From assembly GCF_041080675.1 (NCBI RefSeq), contig NZ_CP163520.1:4712001-4776000 (forward strand): a stretch of 64,000 nt of DNA. Reading direction: 5' to 3'. Shown in pieces: positions 53,676 to 63,688 of the stretch. Position numbers and translations under genes: made by a program. Under the pieces are notes generated by a model. That model searched no databases and was not told the DNA's origin. It saw only the letters and a list, made by a program, of their open reading frames with translations. The stretch is from Streptomyces sp. cg36. GTDB lineage: Bacteria; Actinomycetota; Actinomycetes; Streptomycetales; Streptomycetaceae. The stretch's first letter is position 1. Each line of letters begins with the position of its first letter.

Positions 53676-55337
53676 ATGTCAGGACCCCGCCCCGTACGGG
53701 CACCGCGCGGTACGGAACTGAGCGCCCTGGGATGGCAGCAGGAAGCCGCCCTCCGGATGCTCCAGAACAACCTCGACCCCGAGGTCGCCGAGCACCCCGA
53801 CAAGCTCGTCGTCTACGGCGGCACCGGCAAGGCCGCCCGCGACTGGCGCTCCTTCGACGCGATGGTGCGCACCCTGCGCACCCTCAAGCAGGACGAGACC
53901 ATGCTGGTCCAGTCCGGCCGCCCGGTCGGCGTCATGCAGACCCACGAGTGGGCCCCGCGCGTCCTGATCGCCAACTCCAACCTGGTGGGCGACTGGGCGA
54001 ACTGGGAGGAGTTCCGGCGCCTGGAGGCCCTCGGCCTCACCATGTACGGCCAGATGACCGCCGGTTCCTGGATCTACATCGGCACCCAGGGCATCCTCCA
54101 GGGCACCTACGAGACGTTCTCGGCCGTCGCCGCGAAGAAGTTCAACGGCACGCTGGCCGGGACCATCACCCTCACCGCCGGGCTCGGCGGCATGGGCGGC
54201 GCCCAGCCGCTCGCCGTCACCATGAACGACGGCGTCGCGATCTGCGTCGACGTCGACCCGCGCGCCATCGAGCGCCGCATCGAGCACCGCTACCTCGACG
54301 TGAAGGCCGACAACCTGCGGCACGCCCTGGAGCTCGCCGTCGAGGCCCGCGACGCCCGCCGCCCGCTCTCCATCGGCCTGCTCGGCAACGCGGCGGAGCT
54401 GCTGCCGCAGATGCTCGCCGAGGGCGCGCCCATCGACATCGTGACCGACCAGACCTCGGCGCACGACCCGCTGGCGTACCTGCCGGTCGGCGTCGACTTC
54501 GACGACATGGCCTCGTACGCGGCCAAGGACCCGGCGGGCTTCACCACCCGCGCCCGCGAGTCCATGGCCCGGCACGTCGAGGCGATGGTCGGCTTCATGG
54601 ACGCGGGCGCCGAGGTCTTCGACTACGGCAACTCGATCCGCGGCGAGGCCCAACTGGCCGGATACGACCGGGCGTTCGCCTTCCCCGGCTTCGTCCCCGC
54701 CTACATCCGCCCGCTCTTCTGCGAGGGCAAGGGCCCGTTCCGCTGGGCGGCGCTCTCCGGCGAGGCGTCCGACATCGCCAAGACCGACAGGGCGATCCTC
54801 GACCTGTTCCCGGAGAACGAGTCGCTGCACCGCTGGATCAAGATGGCGGGCGAGCGCGTCCACTTCCAGGGGCTGCCCGCGCGCATCTGCTGGCTCGGCT
54901 ACGGCGAGCGGGACAAGGCGGGCGAGCGCTTCAACGACATGGTCGCCTCCGGTGAGCTGGCCGCCCCGCTGGCCATCGGCCGCGACCACCTCGACTGCGG
55001 CTCGGTGGCCTCCCCGTACCGCGAGACCGAGGCGATGCTCGACGGCTCGGACGCGATCGCCGACTGGCCGCTCCTGAACGCCATGGTCAACGTCGCCTCC
55101 GGCGCGTCCTGGGTCTCCCTGCACCACGGCGGCGGCGTCGGCATGGGCCGCTCCATCCACGCGGGCCAGGTCACGGTCGCGGACGGTACGGCGCTGGCGG
55201 GCGAGAAGATCCGCCGCGTGCTGACGAACGACCCCGGGATGGGCGTCATCCGGCACGTCGACGCGGGCTACGACATCGCGGAGTCGGTCGCCGACGAGCG
55301 GGGTGTGCGGGTGCCGATGCGGGAGGGGTCCGCGTGA
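53676..55337 (+). CDS. hutU: urocanate hydratase
   Basis: 553 aa, ATG 53676 seven bases after GAGGAG. Landmarks: [45 protein letters not shown], the NAD-binding region [14 protein letters not shown], and [18 protein letters not shown]. It converts urocanate to imidazolone propionate using tightly bound NAD, the second step of histidine breakdown. hutH is not in the window. Confidence 0.97.
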   Translation: MSGPRPVRAPRGTELSALGWQQEAALRMLQNNLDPEVAEHPDKLVVYGGTGKAARDWRSFDAMVRTLRTLKQDETMLVQSGRPVGVMQTHEWAPRVLIANSNLVGDWANWEEFRRLEALGLTMYGQMTAGSWIYIGTQGILQGTYETFSAVAAKKFNGTLAGTITLTAGLGGMGGAQPLAVTMNDGVAICVDVDPRAIERRIEHRYLDVKADNLRHALELAVEARDARRPLSIGLLGNAAELLPQMLAEGAPIDIVTDQTSAHDPLAYLPVGVDFDDMASYAAKDPAGFTTRARESMARHVEAMVGFMDAGAEVFDYGNSIRGEAQLAGYDRAFAFPGFVPAYIRPLFCEGKGPFRWAALSGEASDIAKTDRAILDLFPENESLHRWIKMAGERVHFQGLPARICWLGYGERDKAGERFNDMVASGELAAPLAIGRDHLDCGSVASPYRETEAMLDGSDAIADWPLLNAMVNVASGASWVSLHHGGGVGMGRSIHAGQVTVADGTALAGEKIRRVLTNDPGMGVIRHVDAGYDIAESVADERGVRVPMREGSA

Positions 55338-55975
55338 CGGGGGGAACCCCGTCGGCCCCTGACGCGCCGAACCACTCCGGCCCGTGGGCCTCTGGCGCGG
55401 TTGACCGCTCTGGGCCGTCGGCCTCTGGTGTGGCGGACTGCTCTGGCCCGTCGGCCTCTGGTGTGGCTGACCGCATTGGCCCGTCGGCCTCTGGCGCGGT
55501 TGACCACTCCGGGCCGTCGGCCCCTGGTGTGGCGGACCGCTCCGGGCCGTCGGTCGGCTCCCCGCCGGTGGGGGCTGATCGCGCAGTTCCCCGCGCCCCT
55601 GAGAAAACTGGGTCTGCGGCTCCGGTTTCCCCGGCCGGTGGAGGGCCGGGGCCTGCGGCTTCTGTTTCCCGCGTGCCTGAAGGGGCGGCGTCTGCGGCCC
55701 CGGGTTCCCCGGCTGGTGAAGGGGCGGGTTCTACGGCCCCGGTTCCCTCCGCGCCTGACGGGGCAGGGCCCGCGGCCCCTGTTTCCTCCGCCTCGGAAGG
55801 GGCGCAGCCCCGTGGCGGGGTGCAGGGGGCGCGGCCCCCGCTCGGGGGGTCGGGGGCGGAGCCCCCGGGGGGTCAGTCGGCCTCCACTGTTCCCCCCGCC
55901 CCTGGCGGGGCGCAGCCCCCGGGTGGTCGGGCCCTTGCCCACCCCCGCCCGCGGAGCGTTTCGGGAAGGGGCGGG
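55338..55975. repeat. 33-bp tandem array and palindromes between hutU and the M20 gene
   Basis: Five full copies and one partial copy of a 33-bp unit run from 55372 to 55560 (units at 55372, 55405, 55438, 55471, 55504, partial 55537). Next comes one copy of the dispersed repeat core (GCGCAGTTCCCCGCGCCCC, about 55571), then G+C-rich palindromes (GGGGCGCAGCCCC, GGGGGCGCGGCCCCC, GGGGGCGGAGCCCCC). The plus-strand frame from GTG 55334, overlapping the hutU stop, runs through everything into the M20 gene, reading an 11-residue repeat of the type SGVADRSGPSA. Most likely noncoding, but see findings. Confidence 0.8.
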
Positions 55976-57193
55976 GTGGGGGAGTCCCCCTCGTTCCACA
56001 CCATGTGGCACGACCTCGCCCCCATCGGCCGCGACAGCGGCACCCGCGGCTACCGCCGTTTCGCCTGGACGCCCGCCGACGCCGAGTGCCGCGCGTGGTT
56101 CCGGGCGCAGGCCGAGACCCGGGGGCTGACCTACGAGGTCGACCGGAACGGCAACCAGTGGGCCTGGCACGGCGACCCCACCGCCGGGGACGCCGTCGTG
56201 ACGGGCTCGCACCTGGACTCCGTCCCGGACGGCGGCGCCTTCGACGGCCCCCTCGGTGTCGTCTCCGCCTTCGCCGCGCTCGACGAACTGCGCGCGCGCG
56301 GCGCCGTACCGACCCGCCCCCTCGCCCTCGTCAACTTCGGCGACGAGGAGGGCGCCCGCTTCGGCCTGGCCTGCGTCGGCTCCCGGCTCGCCGCCGGGCA
56401 GCTGACGGTCGAGGCCGCGCACCGGCTGCGCGACGGCGACGGCGTCAGCCTGCCGCAGGCGATGGAGCGGGCGGGGTACGACCCGGACGCCATCGGCCCG
56501 GACCCCGAACGCCTCGCCCGCATCGGCGCGTTCGTCGAGCTGCACGTGGAACAGGGCCGCGCCCTGGACCTCAGCGGCGACGCGATCGGCATCGCCTCGG
56601 CGATCTGGCCGCACGGCCGCTGGCGGTTCGACTTCGCGGGCGAGGCCAACCACGCGGGCACCACCCGCCTGGTGGACCGCCGCGACCCGATGCTGACCTA
56701 CGCCGAGACGGTCCTGGCCGCCCGCCGCGAGGCCGAACTCGCGGGCGCGGTCGCCACCTTCGGCAAGATCTCCTGCGAGCCCAACGGCGTCAACGCCATC
56801 CCGTCGCTGGTGCGCGGCTGGCTGGACTCGCGCGCCGCCGACCAGGCGACCCTGGACACCGTCGTCACGGCGATCCACCGGGCCGCCGAGGAGCGCGCCG
56901 AGCGGGACGGCGTGGACCTCACCGTCGTACGGGAGTCGTTCACCCCGGTCGTCGAGTTCGAGCACGCCCTGCGCGACGAGCTCGGCAAGATCCTCGGCGG
57001 CCACACCCCCGTCCTGGGCACCGGCGCCGGACACGACGCCGGGATCCTGTCGGGGACGGTCCCGACCGCCATGCTGTTCGTGCGCAACCCCACCGGCGTC
57101 TCGCACTCCCCGGCCGAGCACGCGGGCGAGGACGACTGCGTGGCCGGGGTGCTCGCACTCGCCGACGTACTGGAGGGACTGGCGTGCAGGTGA
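55976..57193 (+). CDS. M20-family amidohydrolase, allantoate-amidohydrolase-like (possible HutG substitute)
   Basis: I use GTG 55976 (GGAAGG six bases ahead), 405 aa; ATG 56003 and the coupled GTG 55334 are alternatives. M20 metal sites: GSHLDSVPDGGAFDG, NFGDEEGARFG, ELHVEQG, and the C-terminal His in GVSHSPAEHA; a lid/dimerisation domain lies at about 215-330 (FDFAGEANHAGTT). The family splits ureido or N-carbamoyl/formyl amides. Placed inside hutU-hutF-hutI with no HutG present, it probably hydrolyses N-formylglutamate; this is inference. Confidence 0.87.
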   Translation: MGESPSFHTMWHDLAPIGRDSGTRGYRRFAWTPADAECRAWFRAQAETRGLTYEVDRNGNQWAWHGDPTAGDAVVTGSHLDSVPDGGAFDGPLGVVSAFAALDELRARGAVPTRPLALVNFGDEEGARFGLACVGSRLAAGQLTVEAAHRLRDGDGVSLPQAMERAGYDPDAIGPDPERLARIGAFVELHVEQGRALDLSGDAIGIASAIWPHGRWRFDFAGEANHAGTTRLVDRRDPMLTYAETVLAARREAELAGAVATFGKISCEPNGVNAIPSLVRGWLDSRAADQATLDTVVTAIHRAAEERAERDGVDLTVVRESFTPVVEFEHALRDELGKILGGHTPVLGTGAGHDAGILSGTVPTAMLFVRNPTGVSHSPAEHAGEDDCVAGVLALADVLEGLACR

Positions 57194-58521
57194 CGTCGTA
57201 CTGGCTGGAGCACGCCTGGCTCGACCCCGAGGTGGAGCCGGGCGTGCTGGTGGAGGTCGCGGACGGGCGGATCGCCGCCCTCCGCACGGGAGTCGAGGCG
57301 CCGCCCCCCGGCGCCGTCGCCCTGCGCGGCCTCACCCTGCCCGGCCTGGCCAACGCCCACAGCCACGCCTTCCACCGGGCCCTGCGCGGCACGGTCCAGG
57401 TGGGCTCGGGCACCTTCTGGACCTGGCGCGAGACGATGTACGCGGTCGCGGCGCGCCTCACCCCCGACTCGTACTTCGCGCTGGCGCGGGCGGTGTACGC
57501 GGAGATGGCGCTGGCCGGGGTGACGGCGGTGGGCGAGTTCCACTACCTCCACCACGCGCCCGGCGGCACGCCGTACGCCGACCCGAACGCGATGGGCGAG
57601 GCGCTGATCGCCGCCGCCGCCGACGCCGGGATCCGGATCACCCTGCTCGACACGGCGTACCTGTCGGCCGGCTTCGGCGAGCCGCCCAACAGCCACCAGC
57701 GGCGGTTCTCCGACGGCACCGCCGGGGCGTGGGCGGAACGGGTCTCGCTGCTCAAGCCGCGCGAGGGCGTACGGATCGGGGCGGCCGTCCACTCCGTACG
57801 GGCCGTACCGGCCGGCCAGTTGCGCGAGGTGGCGGCCTGGGCGCAGGAGCGGGAGGCGCCGCTCCACGTCCACCTCTCCGAGCAGGTCGCCGAGAACGAG
57901 GCGTGTCTGGCGGCCCACGGCTGCACGCCGACGCGGCTGCTCGCCGACCACGGGGTGCTGGGGCCGCGGACCACCGGCGTCCACAACACGCATCTGACCG
58001 ACGAGGACATCGCGCTGCTCGGCGGGTCGGCAACGGGCACCTGCATGTGCCCCACCACCGAACGCGACCTCGCCGACGGCATCGGCCCGGCGGTCGCCCT
58101 CCAGCGCGCCGGGTCCCCGCTCTCGCTGGGCAGCGACAGCCACGCCGTGATCGACCTCCTGGAAGAGGCGCGGGCGATGGAGCTCAACGAGCGGCTGCGG
58201 ACGCGGACGCGGGGGCACTGGACGGCCGCGGCGCTGCTGCGGGCGGCGTCCGCCGACGGGCACGCGGCGCTGGGCTGGGACGACGCGGGGCGGCTCGCGC
58301 CGGGCGCCCGCGCCGACTTCGCCACGCTGGCGCTGGACTCGGTCCGTACGGCGGGGCCGGTGGCGCGGCTGGGGGCGGAGACGGCGGTGTTCGCGGGGGC
58401 GGCGGCGGATGTGCGGGACGTGGTGGTGGGGGGCCGGGTCGTGGTGCGGGACGGTTGCCACGCGACGGTCCCGGACACGGGCGCGGCCCTGGCGTCGGCC
58501 ATCGCCTCCCTACGGGAGTGA
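57184..58521 (+). CDS. hutF: formimidoylglutamate deiminase
   Basis: 445 aa; GTG 57184 overlaps the M20 gene by 10 bp and has GGAGGG six bases ahead. Amidohydrolase fold: LPGLANAHSHAFHRALRG (HxH metal site), EFHYLHH, HVHLSEQ, NTHLTDEDI and SLGSDSHAVIDL (metal Asp). The family members closest to HutF deiminate N-formimidoyl-L-glutamate to N-formylglutamate and ammonia, so this organism uses the five-step histidine route. Confidence 0.93.
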   Translation: MQVTSYWLEHAWLDPEVEPGVLVEVADGRIAALRTGVEAPPPGAVALRGLTLPGLANAHSHAFHRALRGTVQVGSGTFWTWRETMYAVAARLTPDSYFALARAVYAEMALAGVTAVGEFHYLHHAPGGTPYADPNAMGEALIAAAADAGIRITLLDTAYLSAGFGEPPNSHQRRFSDGTAGAWAERVSLLKPREGVRIGAAVHSVRAVPAGQLREVAAWAQEREAPLHVHLSEQVAENEACLAAHGCTPTRLLADHGVLGPRTTGVHNTHLTDEDIALLGGSATGTCMCPTTERDLADGIGPAVALQRAGSPLSLGSDSHAVIDLLEEARAMELNERLRTRTRGHWTAAALLRAASADGHAALGWDDAGRLAPGARADFATLALDSVRTAGPVARLGAETAVFAGAAADVRDVVVGGRVVVRDGCHATVPDTGAALASAIASLRE

Positions 58522-58564
58522 GCCCCGCACCCCTTTTGGGCCCGGGGTTCGTCCGCGGCCCGGC

Positions 58565-58830
58565 GCTGGGTCGCTCGCGCAGTTCCCCGCGCCCCTTGAA
58601 ACCCGCCTTCGTCCGCGGGCCGTGCTCGCTTCTCGCGCAGTTCCCCGCGCCCCTGAAGACTGGTGGCTGAGCTGGCTTCTCCGGCGGCCGGGTACCCCCT
58701 AGGGGCGCGGGGAACTGCGCGACCAGCCACCTACGGTCCGCAGACGGGCACCGGGCCCAAAAAGGGGCGCGGGGAACTGCGCGAGGAGCGACCGCCGGGC
58801 CGCAGGCGACCGACCACCCAGGGGCGCGGG
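58565..58830. repeat. dispersed intergenic repeats in inverted orientation before hutI
   Basis: The 58522-58854 gap has two forward copies of GCGCAGTTCCCCGCGCCCC (about 58576 and 58636) and two reverse copies (about 58701 and 58765), plus a truncated reverse copy near 58821. The facing copies can fold into a long hairpin. No gene. Confidence 0.8.
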
Positions 58831-58854
58831 GGGAACAACCATCGAGAGGAACCC

Positions 58855-60024
58855 ATGACCACCACCCTCATCACCAACCTCACCACCCTCACCACCAACG
58901 ACCCCACCCTCGGCCCCACCCCCCTCGGCCTCATCGAGAACGCCGCCCTCGTCATCGACGGCGACACCATCGCCTGGGTCGGCCGCGCCGAGGACGCCCC
59001 GGCGGCCGACACCGTCCACGACGCCACCGGCCACACCGCGATCCCCGGCTTCGTCGACTCCCACTCGCACCTCGTCTTCGCGGGCGACCGCACCGCCGAG
59101 TTCAACGCCCGGATGTCGGGGCAGGCGTACCGGGCGGGCGGGATCCGCACCACCGTGGCCGCCACCCGCGCCGCCACCGACGCCGAGCTCGGCGCGAACA
59201 TCGCCCGCTACCTCGGCGAGGCCCTGCGCCAGGGGACGACGACCTTCGAGACCAAGTCCGGCTACGGCCTCACCGTCGAGGACGAGGCCCGCGCGCTGCG
59301 CATCGCCGCCGAGCACACGGACGAGGTCACGTACCTGGGGGCGCACATCGTGGCCCCGGAGTACGCCGACGACCCCGCCGCCTACGTGGCGCTCGTCACC
59401 GGCGAGATGCTGGACGCCTGCGCCCCGCACGCCCGCTGGGTCGACGTGTTCTGCGAGAAGGGCGCCTTCGACGGCGACCAGGCCCGCGCGATCCTGACGG
59501 CGGGCAGGGCCAAGGGGCTGACCCCCCGGGTGCACGCCAACCAGCTCTCGTACGGCCCGGGCGTCCAGCTCGCCGTCGAGCTCGACGCGGCCAGCGCCGA
59601 CCACTGCACCCACCTCACCGACGCCGACGTGGACGCGCTGGCGAGCGGGAACACGGTCGCGACCCTGCTGCCCGGCGCCGAGTTCTCCACCCGCGCCCAG
59701 TGGCCCGACGCGCGGCGGCTGCTGGACGCGGGCGTGACGGTCGCGCTGTCCACGGACTGCAACCCGGGGTCGTCGTTCACGTCCTCGATGCCGTTCTGCG
59801 TCGCCCTGGCCGTACGGGACATGGGGATGACGCCGGACGAGGCCGTGTGGGCGGCCACCGCCGGGGGCGCCGCCGCGCTGCGCCGCACCGACGTCGGCCG
59901 TCTCGCCCCGGGCGCCCGCGCGGACCTGGCGCTGCTGGACGCGCCGAGCCACGTCCACCTGGCCTACCGGCCGGGTGTGCCGCTGGTGCGCGACGTGTGG
60001 CGTCAGGGCATCAAGTGCGCGTAG
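58855..60024 (+). CDS. hutI: imidazolonepropionase
   Basis: 389 aa; ATG 58855 after GAGAGGA. The N-terminus is threonine-rich ([15 protein letters not shown]). Amidohydrolase motifs: [16 protein letters not shown] (metal His pair), [32 protein letters not shown] and STDCNPGSS (metal Asp). It opens imidazolone propionate to formimidoylglutamate, between HutU and HutF in the pathway. Its last 22 bases overlap the convergent NmrA gene. Confidence 0.96.
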   Translation: MTTTLITNLTTLTTNDPTLGPTPLGLIENAALVIDGDTIAWVGRAEDAPAADTVHDATGHTAIPGFVDSHSHLVFAGDRTAEFNARMSGQAYRAGGIRTTVAATRAATDAELGANIARYLGEALRQGTTTFETKSGYGLTVEDEARALRIAAEHTDEVTYLGAHIVAPEYADDPAAYVALVTGEMLDACAPHARWVDVFCEKGAFDGDQARAILTAGRAKGLTPRVHANQLSYGPGVQLAVELDAASADHCTHLTDADVDALASGNTVATLLPGAEFSTRAQWPDARRLLDAGVTVALSTDCNPGSSFTSSMPFCVALAVRDMGMTPDEAVWAATAGGAAALRRTDVGRLAPGARADLALLDAPSHVHLAYRPGVPLVRDVWRQGIKCA

Positions 60025-60878
60025 GCGCGCGGATGGGTGTCGAGGTACTCGGCGAAGGAGCGCGCCCGGTGCCCCGTCAGCCGGGGCACGGTGTCGCCGA
60101 CCGCCGCCATCTCCCCGGTGGCGATCGCCTCGTACGAGCTCACCCAGCCGGTGACCTCCCACTCCTCGGCGCCGTACCCGGCCCGTGAGGCGAACGCCTC
60201 CTCGCGGGTCTCGGCCACATAGCCGATCGTGCGGCCCGTCACCCGGCTCAGCTCCGCCGCCACCTCGGTGAGGGTCAGCGCCTCGGGGCCGGTGACGTCG
60301 TAGGCGGCGCCGTCGTGCTCACCGGCCCCGGCCAGCAGCACGGCCGTCGCCACGTCCGCGATGTCCGCGTGCGCCACGCCCGAGACCCGGCCGTCCCCGG
60401 CGGGCCCCCGGATCACCCCGTCCGGGCCCGCCATCGCGGCCAGCCCGGACAGATAGAGGCTGTCGCGCAGGAACGTGTGCGCCAGGCCGGTGCCCCGGAT
60501 GTGCTGCTCGGTGTGCCAGTGGTCGCGCGCGAAGGTGAACGCGGCGTCGGGCGCGGCGCCGAGGAACGACACGTACACGATCCGCTCCACCCCCGCCGCG
60601 ACGGCCGCGTCCACGGCGGTGGTGTGCTCCCGCACCCGGTCGGGGGCCTCGTGGGCCGACACCATCAGCAGCGTGCGGGCCCCGGCCAGCGCCTCCCGCA
60701 TCGCGTCCGCGTCCCCGAACGCGGCGGGCGGCGCCTTGACCGCGCCCGGCAGGTCCGGCAGCCGGCCGGGGCTGCGGCCCACCAGGCGGGTCGCCGCACC
60801 CCGTTCGGCGAGGCGCCGGGCCACCCGCCCGCCGATGGCTCCACTGGCTCCGGTGACGGCGATGACCGGCTCGGTCAT
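60003..60878 (-). CDS. NmrA-like / QorB-type NAD(P)-binding protein (atypical SDR)
   Basis: 291 aa. Rossmann start [64 protein letters not shown]; and [19 protein letters not shown]. These match quinone-reductase-2 / NmrA-type proteins, which bind NADP(H) and act as reductases or redox sensors. It ends inside the hutI 3' end on the opposite strand. Confidence 0.9.
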   Translation of the reverse strand: MTEPVIAVTGASGAIGGRVARRLAERGAATRLVGRSPGRLPDLPGAVKAPPAAFGDADAMREALAGARTLLMVSAHEAPDRVREHTTAVDAAVAAGVERIVYVSFLGAAPDAAFTFARDHWHTEQHIRGTGLAHTFLRDSLYLSGLAAMAGPDGVIRGPAGDGRVSGVAHADIADVATAVLLAGAGEHDGAAYDVTGPEALTLTEVAAELSRVTGRTIGYVAETREEAFASRAGYGAEEWEVTGWVSSYEAIATGEMAAVGDTVPRLTGHRARSFAEYLDTHPRAYAHLMP

Positions 60879-61038
60879 GAGGGCCTCCTGTCGCTGCTCC
60901 TGGTCAAACTCCCCGACTGTGGGCCATCGTGCCGCCGCAGCGGCCCGGCAAGGCCCACCGGCACGCGGGCCCGCACCGCCCGGCGCGGCCCGCCCGTCCC
61001 GGCCCGCGCCGTCCGCACCTCTCCTCGGCCCTTCCGTC

Positions 61039-61695
61039 TCACCCCGCGTCCAGCGCGTTCCCCAGCGCCCGCGCCTCCCAGCCGTCCGCCACCAGTCCGG
61101 CCGCCGCGCAGCCGGGCTTGCGTGCGGCCTGGTCGCGGAAGAGGTCCACGAACGTCTCCGCGAAGCCCAGCCGGGGGTAGGCCGCCAGCAGCTCCGCCCG
61201 GAACGCCGGGTCGAAGGCGTCCAGTCCGCCGCCCGAGACGTCCGCCGTCGTCCCCACCTGCAGCAGCCGGCTCTCGATGTCGTCCTGCGGCGACACGTCG
61301 TCCCGCATGTGCAGCACGATCAGCTCGGCCGCCCGGTCGCGCCGCTCCACGGGCCAGCCCAGGCCCGCCGTGAAGACCCGCGCCAGATGGCCGCCCGCCT
61401 CCTCGAAGGGCAGCGAGTGGCTGTCGAAGGGCGGGGTCAGGGAGAGGTCGTGCAGGAGCGCGGAGACGAAGAACAGCTCGTCGTCGTAGGCGTATCCGTG
61501 CTCCCGGGCCCAGGCCGCGCCGAAGAAGTACGAGCGCAGCGAATGGTGGCGCAGCGCCGGGTCCGCGTACTCCGCGCAGACCAGCAGCGCGGCCCCGGCC
61601 GCCCGGCCCCCGGGCACCTCGATGCCCGCGACCCCGGGCACCCCGACCCCGGACACCCCGACCCCCGCGACCCCGCTCACCTCGTGCTCGCTCAT
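61039..61695 (-). CDS. HD-domain metal-dependent phosphohydrolase-like protein
   Basis: 218 aa from ATG 61695. A glycine/valine-rich head (GVAGVGVSGVGVPGVAG) is encoded by three 15-bp tandem repeats (61630-61674). The HD domain follows: RHHSLRSYFFGAAWA, FFVSALLHDLSLTPPF (HD pair), EEAGGHLARVF, and AAELIVLHMRDDVSP. This subgroup resembles cyanamide-hydratase-like HD proteins. Substrate unknown. Confidence 0.85.
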   Translation of the reverse strand: MSEHEVSGVAGVGVSGVGVPGVAGIEVPGGRAAGAALLVCAEYADPALRHHSLRSYFFGAAWAREHGYAYDDELFFVSALLHDLSLTPPFDSHSLPFEEAGGHLARVFTAGLGWPVERRDRAAELIVLHMRDDVSPQDDIESRLLQVGTTADVSGGGLDAFDPAFRAELLAAYPRLGFAETFVDLFRDQAARKPGCAAAGLVADGWEARALGNALDAG

Positions 61696-61748
61696 GGCCC
61701 CACCCCTCGTCCAGACGAATGATCTTGGGCAAAGCCTAGAGTGGTGCG

Positions 61749-62441
61749 ATGAGGACCATCGGCCTGATCGGCGGCATGAGCTGGGAGTCCAGCGCGGAGT
61801 ACTACCGGCTCCTCAACGAGCTCGTGCGCGAGCGGCTCGGCGGGCTGCACTCGGCCCGCTGCCTCCTGCACTCGGTGGACTTCGCCGAGATCGAGGAGTT
61901 CCAGCGCGCCGGTGAGTGGGAGCGCGCGGGCGAGGTGCTCGCGGCGGCGGCGAAGGGCCTGGAGGCGGCCGGTGCCGACCTCGTGCTGATCTGCACCAAC
62001 ACCATGCACAAGGTGGCCGGACAGGTCTCCGCCGCCGTCTCCGTGCCGCTGCTGCACCTGGGCGACGCGACCGCCGGGGCGGTACGGGCGCGGGGCGTGC
62101 GGCGCGTCGGTCTGCTCGGCACCGCCTTCACCATGGAGCAGGACTTCTACCGCGACCGGCTCCGCTCGCACGGCCTGGACGTCCTCACCCCGGCCGCCGC
62201 CGACCGCGCCCTGGTCCACCGGGTCATCTACGAGGAGCTGTGCCTGGGCGTGGTGCGCGAGGAGTCCCGGGCCGCCTACCGGGAGGTGATCGCCCGGCTG
62301 GTCGCCGAGGGGGCCGGGGGAGTGATCCTCGGCTGCACCGAGATCGAACTGCTGATCCGTCAGGAGCACGTCTCCGTACCGGTGTTCCCCACCACGCGCC
62401 TGCACGCGGAGGCGGCGGTGACGGCCGCGCTCGCGCCCTAG
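61749..62441 (+). CDS. aspartate/glutamate racemase family protein
   Basis: 230 aa; ATG 61749 with TAGAGT (61737-61742) six bases upstream, so probably a leaderless message. IGLIGGMSWESSAEYYRLLN is the family opening. Catalytic cysteines lie in ICTNTMH and LGCTEIEL, and the partner LLGTAFTMEQDFY is present. PLP-independent racemase, most like aspartate racemase; divergent from the HD gene. Confidence 0.93.
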   Translation: MRTIGLIGGMSWESSAEYYRLLNELVRERLGGLHSARCLLHSVDFAEIEEFQRAGEWERAGEVLAAAAKGLEAAGADLVLICTNTMHKVAGQVSAAVSVPLLHLGDATAGAVRARGVRRVGLLGTAFTMEQDFYRDRLRSHGLDVLTPAAADRALVHRVIYEELCLGVVREESRAAYREVIARLVAEGAGGVILGCTEIELLIRQEHVSVPVFPTTRLHAEAAVTAALAP

Positions 62442-62550
62442 CCGGTCCTACTTTCACCGTCCGGTCACAGACCGGCCGTTCTGCTACCGTCCCGACATTT
62501 CGCCCGGTACCGTCCTTGCCACGCGTTCGGGGCGAGGCCGGGAGGTCGGG

Positions 62551-63645
62551 TTGAGCAGGGGACGAGGTGCGCGGATCCAGGTGGTCGGGCCCGGTGAGCT
62601 GAACGCCGGCGAGCTGGACGTCTGGCGCGAGATCCGGGTGAAGTCGGGCTCGCCCGCCAACCCCTTCATGGAGCCGGAGTTCACCCTCGCCGTCGCCCGG
62701 GTGCGGCCCTCGGCACGGGTCGCGGTGGTCCGGGAGGGCGGCGACCCCGTCGCGTTCCTGCCCTTCGAGGCGGGCCGCTTCGGGCGCGGGCGGGCCATCG
62801 GGCACGGCGTCTCCGACTGCCAGGGGATCATCGCCCGCCCCGACGCCCGGGTGGACGCGCGGGAGCTGCTGGCCGCCTGCGGGCTATCCGCCTGGGAGTT
62901 CGACAACCTGGAGGCCGGGCAGGACCTGTTCGTGCCGGGCGCGGCCGGAACGTTCCCCTCCTTCGTCGTCGACGTGGGCGCGGGGTACGAGGCGTACGAG
63001 AGCGCGCTGCGCGAGCGCTCGCCCAAGTTCTTCCGCACCACCGCCGCCAAGGAGCGCAAGCTGGCGCGGCGGGCCGGTGAGGTGCGGTTCGTCTTCGACG
63101 AGCGCGACCCGGCGGTGCTGCGGCAGCTGATGGCGTGGAAGTCCGCGCAGTACCGGCGCACCGGCCGCCGCGACCGGTTCGCCCAGGAGTGGATCAGCAG
63201 CCTGGTGCGCTCTCTGGCGCGGACCGGCGCGCCCGGCTGCTCCGGCGTGCTGTCCGTGCTGCGGGTGGCCGGGCGGCCCGTCGCCGCCCACTTCGGGCTG
63301 CGCTCGCGCACCCAGCTCTCCTGCTGGTTCCCCGCCTACGACCCGGAGTTCGCCACGTACTCGCCCGGCCTCGTCCTGCACCTGCGGATGGCCGAGGCGG
63401 CGGCTGCCGCCGGGATCGGGACGCTCGACCTGGGGCGCGGCGCCGCCGAGTACAAGGACGCCCTGAAGACCGGCGAGATCCCGGTGTACGAGGGCGCCGC
63501 GCTGCGCCCGGGGGCCGGGGCCGCGCTGTACTGGCTGCGCCGCGAGCCGTCCCGCCGCGCGCACCGGTTCGTACGGGAGCGGCCCGCCCTCACCGCCTTC
63601 GCCCGGCGCGCCCTCAAACAGGCGGGCCGGCTGCGCGGGCGCTGA
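62551..63645 (+). CDS. GNAT-fold acyltransferase, CelD/BcsL type
   Basis: 364 aa; TTG 62551 lies five bases after GGGAGG (62540-62545). A double-GNAT layout with KFFRTTAAKERKLARRAGEV, MAWKSAQYRRTGRRDRF, CSGVLSVLRVAGRPVAAHFG and LDLGRGAAEYKDALKTGE. CelD/BcsL-type proteins are linked to exopolysaccharide or cellulose production. The downstream partial gene may be part of such a locus. Confidence 0.87.
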   Translation: MSRGRGARIQVVGPGELNAGELDVWREIRVKSGSPANPFMEPEFTLAVARVRPSARVAVVREGGDPVAFLPFEAGRFGRGRAIGHGVSDCQGIIARPDARVDARELLAACGLSAWEFDNLEAGQDLFVPGAAGTFPSFVVDVGAGYEAYESALRERSPKFFRTTAAKERKLARRAGEVRFVFDERDPAVLRQLMAWKSAQYRRTGRRDRFAQEWISSLVRSLARTGAPGCSGVLSVLRVAGRPVAAHFGLRSRTQLSCWFPAYDPEFATYSPGLVLHLRMAEAAAAAGIGTLDLGRGAAEYKDALKTGEIPVYEGAALRPGAGAALYWLRREPSRRAHRFVRERPALTAFARRALKQAGRLRGR

Positions 63646-63688
63646 GCCCAGCACCACCCCAACCGTCCCGGAACGCGGGGGGATCCGC

